Of a DNA stretch of 64,000 nucleotides, positions 51,880 through 59,214 are shown piece by piece. Every line of letters begins with the position of its first letter. The first letter of the stretch is position 1. The notes under the pieces were generated by a model. That model was not told the origin of the DNA. It saw only the letters and a program-made list of their open reading frames with translations, and made no database searches. A program made the position numbers and the translations under genes. Source of the stretch: Fibrobacter sp. UWR3 (GTDB lineage: Bacteria; Fibrobacterota; Fibrobacteria; Fibrobacterales; Fibrobacteraceae); NCBI RefSeq assembly GCF_900143055.1, contig NZ_FRCW01000001.1, positions 372,001 to 436,000 on the forward strand. The letters are read 5' to 3'.

Positions 51880-52635
51880 CTAGAAATTGTCGTCGCGGTC
51901 GAACATGTGCGTGACGAACTCGGTCACGAGAGTCACGTAAGCGTCGTCGCTGAAGATGGGCTTCTGCATTAAATCGATTGCTTCTTGAGAAAGCGAACCC
52001 GTCTTGGCGAGTTCCTCGCCGCCCTTCCTGTACTTTTCGCGGAGCATGTTGAGGCGGCGCGGGCCACCGCGGTGGTCGAGTGCGCGCATCTGCGGGCAGG
52101 CGATGAGCGTGTATCCCTCGTGCCCGAGGATGATGTCGAATTGCTTGCGGATGGGTTCGTACACCACGTCGATGTCCATCCAGGCGCAGCTCGAAAGCAG
52201 GATGATTTTCTGGCCTTCTTTCTGGAACTGGAGCCCGTGCAGGTGCGAGTTGAGTGCGTTCGCGCCATCCTTGAGCTTCTGGCCCATGTAGGGGTGGACC
52301 ATGCCCACGATGCGGTCCATCAGGACCTTCATCTGCCCGGGGATGCCGAACAGGAACAGCGGGAAGCTCCAGATGACGATATCCGAGTTGATGAGCTTCT
52401 CGCGCACCATCGGGATGTCGTCGTCCTTGATGAAACAGCTTCCGTCGGGGCGGCCCCAGCAGCTGAGGCACCCGCGGCAGGGCTTGATATTCAGGCGGTC
52501 GATGAAGAGGTACTCGGTTTCGTAGTCGCCGTTTTCTTCGAGCCCCTGCACGAACGCCTTCGTGGGGATAAGCGTCCCACTGCGTTCGTTCTTCGGGCTT
52601 GCGACCATCACGAGTATCTTCTTCTTTTCTGCCAT
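51880..52635 (-). CDS. Flavodoxin-fold NADPH-dependent FMN reductase family protein
   Basis: A 251-residue cytoplasmic protein. KKILVMVASPKNERSGT (about 4-20) supplies the FMN phosphate loop, and CRGCLSCWGRPDGSCFIKDD (about 53-72) is the Cys-rich segment common in this branch of flavodoxin-like oxidoreductases. PLFLFGIPGQMKVLMDRI matches the conserved flavin-binding loop. About 60 extra C-terminal residues compared with short members have no recognised motif. Likely an iron-sulfur flavoprotein-like or quinone/nitro reductase; substrate unknown. Convergent with the 51248 gene, five bases apart. Confidence 0.82.
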   Translation of the reverse strand: MAEKKKILVMVASPKNERSGTLIPTKAFVQGLEENGDYETEYLFIDRLNIKPCRGCLSCWGRPDGSCFIKDDDIPMVREKLINSDIVIWSFPLFLFGIPGQMKVLMDRIVGMVHPYMGQKLKDGANALNSHLHGLQFQKEGQKIILLSSCAWMDIDVVYEPIRKQFDIILGHEGYTLIACPQMRALDHRGGPRRLNMLREKYRKGGEELAKTGSLSQEAIDLMQKPIFSDDAYVTLVTEFVTHMFDRDDNF

Positions 52636-52653
52636 GCGCCCAAATTTAAAAAA

Positions 52654-52797
52654 TTACGCGGCGAGAATTCCGCGGTACTTGGCGATTAGGCCCGCACGCT
52701 CGAGGAACTCGAGCACTTGACCTTCCGGTGCGATAAGATGGTGTAACTTCTTCCTGGAGGCTCCGATGCTCACTCTCCCCACGATGTCGCAGGTCAT
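52654..52797 (-). CDS. Possible small protein or gene remnant, 47 codons
   Basis: A short minus-strand frame from ATG 52797 to TAA 52654 ends in PEGQVLEFLERAGLIAKYRG then ILAA, an amphipathic helical sequence that reads like true protein. It is too short to place and overlaps the start of the opposite-strand 72-residue frame. It could be a small gene upstream of the flavodoxin-like gene (18-base gap) or the tail of a decayed gene. Either it or the overlapping frame may be false. Confidence 0.3.
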   Translation of the reverse strand: MTCDIVGRVSIGASRKKLHHLIAPEGQVLEFLERAGLIAKYRGILAA

Positions 52798-52984
52798 AGC
52801 ATGGTTCGGCTGGGGGCATATCAGCTACTGCGCGCGTGGTCCCTGGTTCATGCGTGCGGTACAGCATGCGCTCATAGGGGTGGCGCCTACGGTGGTGGGC
52901 TTTACGCTTGGCTACTTCCAGGGGGTGTGGGTTTTTATTCTCCCCTTGTTCCTGCTGTTTTTCGGTTTGGGGTATTTGGGCTAG
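52766..52984 (+). CDS. Small membrane protein
   Basis: A 72-residue protein with two hydrophobic helices (ALIGVAPTVVGFTLGYF, about 36-52, and VWVFILPLFLLFFGLGYL, about 54-71). GGAGG lies about six bases before ATG 52766; ATG 52784 is an internal alternative. The C-terminal half is clearly a membrane hairpin, but no family is recognised. Confidence 0.5.
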   Translation: MLTLPTMSQVIAWFGWGHISYCARGPWFMRAVQHALIGVAPTVVGFTLGYFQGVWVFILPLFLLFFGLGYLG

Positions 52985-53121
52985 CAAATTGCCGTTTTTA
53001 CGCAAATTTCGCCATTTTTGTTGTTGTGATTTACCCAACATCTTTTTGCCGCGACCCCAAAAAAGGGGGCCGGGACACCCTCTATTAATATATATTCAAG
53101 GGAAACAAAAAAAGGATGTGT

Positions 53122-55050
53122 ATGAAAATCACAAAATTTGCATGGATGTTTGGTCTCGCCGCCGCGGTATCCGCTAGCGCGGCTGTCAGCGCGACTCCCG
53201 TTACCGAAGGTGCTACCGAGGGTGCGCAGAAGCTCTACAACTTCCTCGCCATGAACTACGGCGTCAAGACCGTCTCGGGCGTGATGACGGGCGACGTGAG
53301 TTCCGCTACCGTCAAGGAACTCCCGGACGTGATTTCGTTCCAGGAACATACGGGCAAGCTCCCGGCCCTCGTGGGGTTCGATTTCCTGTTCGCGACCGGC
53401 GTGAAGGCCAGCGATTCCTGGTACCAGAGCTATACGCAGATGGCCCTCGATGCGGCCAAGGACCTGTGGAGCCAGGGCGGCATTCCGGCATTCACCTGGC
53501 ACTGGAAGGATCCGAGCGACCAGATTGACGCGTTCTACACCAAGTCTGGCAACGACAAGGAATACACCGAATTCGACTTTACCAAGGGCTTCGCAGACCC
53601 CGCCTGCACGGCGAACTGCACCTGGAACAAGGAAAGTGAAACCTACAAGCAGCTCGTGAGCGACATCGACGAAATCGCCGACATGTTCCTTGGCCTGCAG
53701 GAGGCCGGCGTGGCCGCAATCTTCCGCCCGCTGCACGAAGCGAGCGGCAAGTGGTTCTGGTGGGGCACCAAGGGCGGTGCCGCGTTCCAGGCGCTCTACA
53801 ACCTCGTCTACGACGAGATGGTCGGCGTGAAGGGCGTTAAAAACCTCGTGTGGGTTTGGAACCCCGAATACACGAGCGACAAGGACTGGAACCCGGGTAC
53901 TGCGAAGTACGACGTGATTAGCCTCGACATCTACGAAGCGTGGGATTACACCACCAAGTACACCAAGGCCTATGCAGAACTCACCACGAACTACGGCACC
54001 GACAAGATTCTCGCCGTGTCCGAGAACGGCTCCATCCCCGACATGTCTGCCATGAAGGCTGGCAACACCGTGTGGTCATGGTGGATGCCCTGGTACCAGA
54101 CCTGGGACGGCAAGTTCCTCGACCAGACCGTAGAGGCGGTATGGAAGGCGAACATGGAAAGCCCCTGCACTATCGATCTTGAAAGCATGCCGGGCTGGGA
54201 CAAGTACACCGTTTCTACGACGCCAGTCGCCGCATGCGAGGCGGGCTACAAGCTCGGCGATCTCGACACGGCACGCGTTATCGAGGAAGTTCTCCCGGGC
54301 GACATGGCCACCAACGGCTGGCTGCAGGTCAAGCTTGCCGCCGGCAGTGACACCGCCAAGGGCAACATCGTAATTCTCGACAAGAACATTCCGGACCTCT
54401 CCACCGCGAAGACGCTCACGATGAAGGTCTACAACACCAATTCCATGTCGGGCATCTGGTTCACGGTCGCATTCCTCACGGGCGCTCCGGACTGGGCTTG
54501 GGCACAGCCCGATGGCTGCTGGGTGAACGCGGGGGATTCCACCCTTTGCGAGATTGACCTTACTACAACCGCGAAGGACCAGGTTGTGCTGGAAGGTGCC
54601 GACTACACGGCATTCATGGGCAACATCTCGAAGGTCTACCTCGAAGTGTTCGCGGCCGGCTTCAACGGCACCGTGTACTACGACGACGTGACGGTTGATG
54701 GATCCATCCTCATCAACAATTTCGACAAGAAGCAGACCATCAAGGTGGAACAGGGCAGCAACCTCACGGCGACGGTTATCCCGCCGGGAACCGACGCTGT
54801 CAAGACCGTGGCCGCCTCTGCCGCCAAGTTCGGCATCCAGGGCAACACGATTTCGCTTTCTACCGCGAAGGCGGGTATGGTATCGGTCGACGTGTTCGGC
54901 CTGAACGGCAAGCGCGTCGCTACGCTCTACAAGGGCAACCTCGCCGCGGGCAGCTACGCGTTCAGCCTCGAGAACATGCCGAAGGGCAGCTACATCGTGC
55001 GCGTGAAGGGCGCGGGTATCGCCGCCACCAAGCCGGTTCTCGTCAAGTAA
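53122..55050 (+). CDS. Secreted GH26 beta-mannanase with carbohydrate-binding and C-terminal sorting-type domains
   Basis: A 642-residue exported enzyme. The signal peptide ends near residue 24 (SAAVSA). The GH26 domain (about 30-360) has FRPLHEASGKWFWWG with acid/base Glu206 and AVSENGSIPD with nucleophile Glu301, both standard for beta-1,4-mannanases. Residues about 375-540 form a beta-sandwich resembling a carbohydrate-binding module. The C-terminal about 80 residues end GSYIVRVKGAG then VLVK, a sorting-type domain also found on the next GH5 and related to that of the GH8. ATG 53122 is chosen for AAAGG six bases upstream; ATG 53116 is in frame. A terminator follows at 55068. Confidence 0.92.
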   Translation: MKITKFAWMFGLAAAVSASAAVSATPVTEGATEGAQKLYNFLAMNYGVKTVSGVMTGDVSSATVKELPDVISFQEHTGKLPALVGFDFLFATGVKASDSWYQSYTQMALDAAKDLWSQGGIPAFTWHWKDPSDQIDAFYTKSGNDKEYTEFDFTKGFADPACTANCTWNKESETYKQLVSDIDEIADMFLGLQEAGVAAIFRPLHEASGKWFWWGTKGGAAFQALYNLVYDEMVGVKGVKNLVWVWNPEYTSDKDWNPGTAKYDVISLDIYEAWDYTTKYTKAYAELTTNYGTDKILAVSENGSIPDMSAMKAGNTVWSWWMPWYQTWDGKFLDQTVEAVWKANMESPCTIDLESMPGWDKYTVSTTPVAACEAGYKLGDLDTARVIEEVLPGDMATNGWLQVKLAAGSDTAKGNIVILDKNIPDLSTAKTLTMKVYNTNSMSGIWFTVAFLTGAPDWAWAQPDGCWVNAGDSTLCEIDLTTTAKDQVVLEGADYTAFMGNISKVYLEVFAAGFNGTVYYDDVTVDGSILINNFDKKQTIKVEQGSNLTATVIPPGTDAVKTVAASAAKFGIQGNTISLSTAKAGMVSVDVFGLNGKRVATLYKGNLAAGSYAFSLENMPKGSYIVRVKGAGIAATKPVLVK

Positions 55051-55067
55051 TTTTTAAAAGTTTTTCC

Positions 55068-55106
55068 AAAGCCCTGCAGGTATCACGCCTGCGGGGCTTT
55101 TTTTTG
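55068..55106 (+). terminator. Terminator after the first GH26 gene
   Basis: Stem AAAGCCCTGCAGG / CCTGCGGGGCTTT (one wobble) with a seven-base loop, then a T run. The core CCCTGCAGG...CGCCTGCGGGG is repeated in the terminator of the GH5 gene at 57162. Confidence 0.9.
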
Positions 55107-55225
55107 TCTATGGACCGCGGGCTTGGCGTTTCTCGCTCGCCCGGTGTGGACAAATCCGGCGGTTTTTGTCAACACCCCGGGGCGAAAAATGTCCTTTTTG
55201 CGCCTGCGATTTATAGTTTTCGGGT

Positions 55226-55247
55226 AAACGCCTCCGAAGGGGCGTTT
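55226..55247 (+). promoter_or_regulatory. Leader hairpin next to the GH5 ribosome-binding site
   Basis: Perfect seven-base arms AAACGCC (55226-55232) and GGCGTTT (55241-55247) with loop TCCGAAGG, one base before the GAGGAG ribosome-binding site (55249-55254). A 5' hairpin so close to the site could stabilise the message or modulate translation; no sensor is implied. Confidence 0.5.
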
Positions 55248-55258
55248 CGAGGAGTTAT

Positions 55259-57145
55259 ATGAAAAAATTGAGTTTTGCAGCTCTTTGCGGGGCCTTTTTG
55301 CTCGGTGGAACCGCTTTTGCGGCTCCGGGCCTCACGGTGAGCGGCACCGACCTGCTCTATAACGGCAAGAAAATCTTCTTTTCGGGCACGAACCTCGCCT
55401 GGAGCGATTACAATTCCGACGTGGGAGCTTCCCCGCTGAACGAGAACGCCTGGCGAAAGGCAGTGGAAGGCACGCGCGCCGCGGGCGGTAACGCTATCCG
55501 CTGGTGGCTTTTCAACAACATGAGCCAGAGCCCCGAAATCGACCAGACGACGCACCTGGTTTCGGGCCTCAAGGAAAACACCATCAACAACATGAAGAAG
55601 GCCCTGGACATCGCCGAGGAATACGGCGTGATGGTCTCAATGTGCCTCTTCAGTCACAACCTGATGGAACCCAACCAGTGGGGACTTTACGACGAAAAGC
55701 TCGACATCACCGCGAACACGAACCTGTTCGAAGACGAGGGCACGCAGGCGTTTATCGACAACGCGCTCATTCCGGTGGTGAAGGCGATTGGCAACCACAA
55801 GGCGCTCATGACCTGGGAAGTCTTCAACGAACCCGAGGGCATGACAAGCGAATGCAGCGGCTGGACCACCAAGAAGATGGCGCTTTCCAAGATTCAGGCA
55901 TTTACGAACAAGGTAGCGGCAGCCATCCATACCGAAAACCCGGAACTGCTCGTTTCTACGGGTAGCGTGAACATCCAGTATCAGAAGTACTGGAACGACG
56001 CGGCCCTCGTGGCGGCAGGCGGCAAGGCAAACGGCACGCTCGACTTTTTCCAGACGCACTACTATCCGTATTGGCAGAACGATGCGGTGAGCCCGTTCGT
56101 GAATACGGCAGCCCAGATGGCGAGCAAGTACGGTTACGATAGCAAGCCGATGATTATCGGCGAATTCCCCGCAAGCGGCTGGAAAGGCGATACCTACACG
56201 ACGAGCATGGCGGCAAAGACCCAGATTTCGACCGAGGAATGCTACCGCAAGGCGTTTGACGGCGGTTACGCGGGTGCTCTCGCCTGGCAGTACATCGGCG
56301 ACAAGACCGAATCGAACTTCGGCGGTTACACTTACACGATTGACCCCGCGCTTGACGCCATGAAGGCACTCGCCGCAACGGAAGAGGCGAGCATCAAGAT
56401 CAAGGATGTAGCAATTAGCCAGGAAGGCGGCGACGGCAAGATGTCGGTGACCTACGGTGGCGATAACGCGCAGATTGAATACCAGAAGACATGGGACCTG
56501 AGCAAGGCCAGCACGTTCACGTTCGAGGTAACGAACAAGGGCGCAAGCGATGCCCAACTGCACCTGATTTTCAAACTGACTAGCGCATGGACCTGGACTC
56601 CGGTGAACGACGATGCCGGCGCATGCGTTGTGCCCGCGGGCGAATCGACCGTCTGTTCCTTCGATATTTCCAGTTTTGCAGATCGCAACCAGACTCTGAG
56701 CGTCGTCATCGCGAACTACGCCGCAGGCTACACCGGCACGCTCCTTTACGATAACTTCAAGGCGGGCGACCAGGTTCTCTGGGACTTCAACGAAGACAAG
56801 TACGATGCCTTCAGCCGCGGTTTCGAGAACACCGAAGAGATGATTCCCGAAATCAAGATTGTGTTCGGCGAAAGCTCCGTCGGGATTGAGCCCCGCGCAG
56901 CGGCAGTCAAGGCAGGCGCAACCCTCGGTATTGCCGGCAATACGATTTCGCTTGTTACCGCGAAGGCAGGCGACGTGAGTGTGGACGTTTACGGCATGAA
57001 CGGCAGGCGCATCGCCACCCTATTCCACGGCGCGCTTGCACAGGGCAGCTACGCGTTCAGCCTCGAGAACATGCCCAAGGGAATGTATATCGTGCGCGTG
57101 AAGGGCGCGGGCATCACCGCGACGCAACCCGTGCTTGTAAAATAA
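55259..57145 (+). CDS. Secreted GH5 glycoside hydrolase (mannanase or endoglucanase) with sorting-type C-terminus
   Basis: A 628-residue exported enzyme. The signal peptide ends at about residue 21 (TAFA). The GH5 domain (about 25-385) has WEVFNEPEG with acid/base Glu191 and IIGEFPASG with nucleophile Glu302. IRWWLFNNMSQSPE and QTHYYPYW fit mannanase-type GH5 subfamilies. Residues about 390-530 form a beta-sandwich CBM-like domain with Trp-rich strands. The C-terminal about 75 residues are almost identical to those of the GH26 at 53122. GAGGAG precedes ATG 55259. It sits between two GH26 genes, which favours mannan as substrate. Confidence 0.9.
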   Translation: MKKLSFAALCGAFLLGGTAFAAPGLTVSGTDLLYNGKKIFFSGTNLAWSDYNSDVGASPLNENAWRKAVEGTRAAGGNAIRWWLFNNMSQSPEIDQTTHLVSGLKENTINNMKKALDIAEEYGVMVSMCLFSHNLMEPNQWGLYDEKLDITANTNLFEDEGTQAFIDNALIPVVKAIGNHKALMTWEVFNEPEGMTSECSGWTTKKMALSKIQAFTNKVAAAIHTENPELLVSTGSVNIQYQKYWNDAALVAAGGKANGTLDFFQTHYYPYWQNDAVSPFVNTAAQMASKYGYDSKPMIIGEFPASGWKGDTYTTSMAAKTQISTEECYRKAFDGGYAGALAWQYIGDKTESNFGGYTYTIDPALDAMKALAATEEASIKIKDVAISQEGGDGKMSVTYGGDNAQIEYQKTWDLSKASTFTFEVTNKGASDAQLHLIFKLTSAWTWTPVNDDAGACVVPAGESTVCSFDISSFADRNQTLSVVIANYAAGYTGTLLYDNFKAGDQVLWDFNEDKYDAFSRGFENTEEMIPEIKIVFGESSVGIEPRAAAVKAGATLGIAGNTISLVTAKAGDVSVDVYGMNGRRIATLFHGALAQGSYAFSLENMPKGMYIVRVKGAGITATQPVLVK

Positions 57146-57161
57146 CGATTTCTGACTCCTC

Positions 57162-57193
57162 GCCCCTGCAGGTTAACGCCTGCGGGGGTTTTT
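57162..57193 (+). terminator. Terminator after the GH5 gene
   Basis: Stem CCCCTGCAGG / CCTGCGGGGG with a short loop TTAACG, then TTTTT. It shares most of its sequence with the terminator of the preceding GH26 gene, consistent with common descent of the two gene ends. Confidence 0.85.
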
Positions 57194-57295
57194 GAGATTG
57201 TACGCCACACAACAGGTTTTCTTTCTTTTTTCTTGTAATCGTTCAATCGGGCGTTTTTTAGGGTATATTTAAAGCATAAAATGTATGGAGTGTTT

Positions 57296-59194
57296 ATGGA
57301 ATTCAGGTCTTTCGCGGCCATAGCCGCATTCTCCGTGGCGGTATCCGCTTTTGCCGCCCCCACAGTCTACGAAGCCGAAGCACAGCCGGGTGTAAATGCT
57401 GGCGATGTCTCGGCAGATTCCACCGGAGCGAAGTTCGTGACGAAGTCCTCCGGTACCGAGTTCACCTTCACGGTCAAGGTCGAGGAAACCGCGATGTACG
57501 ACATCACGACCAAGGTGCTCATCAAGCAGTACGACTGGACGACCTCCAAGATTCTCGTGAACGGTGTCGAGGCGGGCTCGATGCTCACCACCCCGCGCAA
57601 CTGCGATTCCAGTTACGTGGTGGCGGCATCCGCCAAGATGCGTGCCGGCGAGAACACGATTACCGTAGGGAACGGCGCCATCGGCGTGGACTACATTACC
57701 GTGGAACGCCATCCCGACCCCGTTTTCAACATCAGCGCACTGCCCGTAACGCCTAACGCGAGCGAGAGCGCCAAGAAGGTCAAGACATTCCTCCGCGACA
57801 ACTTCATGAAGAAGACCGTGAGCGGCATGATGATTAGCGACCAGAACTTCAACTACGATTACGGCAACATGAAGCTTTTGAAGGCGGGCGAATGCACTCC
57901 GGCGGATTCCTGCAAGTTCAGCGACGAGGAAGTCTCGTGGAAGGGCCAGACCGACATTGCCGAGTTCTACAAGCGCAGCGGGCACTACCCGGCCGTGGGC
58001 GGGTTCGACATGCTCTTTGCCGCGGGCGGGCATCACGAGGAAGGCTGGTTCCGGGGCTATACCGAGAACAACCTGGTCATGACCGAGCAGCTGTGGGAAC
58101 TGGGCGGCATCCCGACCTACACTTGGCACTGGAAAGTCGGGGAAGACACGATTTTCTACACGCAGCAGGAAGGCTACAGGAATGCGGGTTGCACCGAAGG
58201 CGTCACGAAGACGGCCGACAACAACACCTGTTTTAACTACACGAAGGCCTTCAAGGATTCCACCTGCAAGGAGATTGACGCGACTTCGCAGGTCTACAAG
58301 GACATCGTCGCCGACGTGGACATTGTCTCGGGCTATTTCAAGGAACTTGAGGAAAAGGGAATCGCCGTCGTGTGGCGCCCCCTGCACGAGGCCAGCGGTG
58401 GCTGGTTCTGGTGGGGCACGGCTAGCCCCGAGTGCTACGTGCATCTTTACCGCCTCGTGTTCGACCGCATGGTGAATACAAATAAACTCACGAACCTCAT
58501 CTGGGTATGGAACATCAATACCGACCCGAAGTATGGTTACGACTACAGCGCTCTCAATGCGGAATGGTACCCGGGTGACGAATACGTGGACATTGTCGCG
58601 GTCGATATCTACGACCCGCTTCTCAACCACAATTCCGCCGCAAACTACTTCAACAAGATTGTGAGCGACGTCGGCACCAAGAAGCTCATCGCCCTGAGCG
58701 AAAACGGCGCCATCCCGGATATTGACAGCATCGCCGAGGACAAGGCCTATTGGAGTTACTGGATGACCTGGAGCCAGACGTGGAGCGGAAACTTCCTTGA
58801 AAAGACTCCTGCAGACATGTGGAAAAGGAACCTCGACGATGAACGCATTATCGCGCTCGATGACATGCCCGGCTGGGGCAACGTTGTCGCCGATACCAGC
58901 AGCGAGGGTGCCATTGTCGCCCCGACTGCAATACCTGTCGCGAAATATGCGGGCGTTTCGGATAAACTAAATATCCGCTTGAGCGGCAACACGCTCGAGA
59001 TAGACGTGAGCGGCAATACGACTGCGAGCATTGCGCTGTTCGATATGCTCGGGCACAAGGTCGCAACGCTTGTCCAGGGCAACGTGCCCGCGGGCTCCAC
59101 GCAGTTCGACCTGCAGGGAATCGCAAGCGGGAACTACGTCGTTCGCGCTAGGATAGGCGGAGCAAATTACGCCCAGAAAATCCGCGTGAAGTAA
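57296..59194 (+). CDS. Secreted GH26 beta-mannanase with N-terminal CBM35/CBM6-like domain
   Basis: A 632-residue exported enzyme. The signal peptide ends near residue 21 (SAFA). An N-terminal beta-sandwich (about 22-140, TVYEAEAQPGVNAGDV through GVDYITVERH) has the CBM6/CBM35 pattern. The GH26 domain (about 160-535) carries WRPLHEASGGWFWWG with acid/base Glu365 and ALSENGAIPD with nucleophile Glu469. A shorter C-terminal domain ends GNYVVRARIGGANYAQKIRVK and is diverged from that of its neighbours. ATG 57296 has GGAG five bases upstream; ATG 57281 overlaps that site. Domain order is the reverse of the first GH26, so the two are not a simple tandem copy. Confidence 0.92.
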   Translation: MEFRSFAAIAAFSVAVSAFAAPTVYEAEAQPGVNAGDVSADSTGAKFVTKSSGTEFTFTVKVEETAMYDITTKVLIKQYDWTTSKILVNGVEAGSMLTTPRNCDSSYVVAASAKMRAGENTITVGNGAIGVDYITVERHPDPVFNISALPVTPNASESAKKVKTFLRDNFMKKTVSGMMISDQNFNYDYGNMKLLKAGECTPADSCKFSDEEVSWKGQTDIAEFYKRSGHYPAVGGFDMLFAAGGHHEEGWFRGYTENNLVMTEQLWELGGIPTYTWHWKVGEDTIFYTQQEGYRNAGCTEGVTKTADNNTCFNYTKAFKDSTCKEIDATSQVYKDIVADVDIVSGYFKELEEKGIAVVWRPLHEASGGWFWWGTASPECYVHLYRLVFDRMVNTNKLTNLIWVWNINTDPKYGYDYSALNAEWYPGDEYVDIVAVDIYDPLLNHNSAANYFNKIVSDVGTKKLIALSENGAIPDIDSIAEDKAYWSYWMTWSQTWSGNFLEKTPADMWKRNLDDERIIALDDMPGWGNVVADTSSEGAIVAPTAIPVAKYAGVSDKLNIRLSGNTLEIDVSGNTTASIALFDMLGHKVATLVQGNVPAGSTQFDLQGIASGNYVVRARIGGANYAQKIRVK

Positions 59195-59214
59195 AGTTTT
59201 CTATCTTTGGGGGT

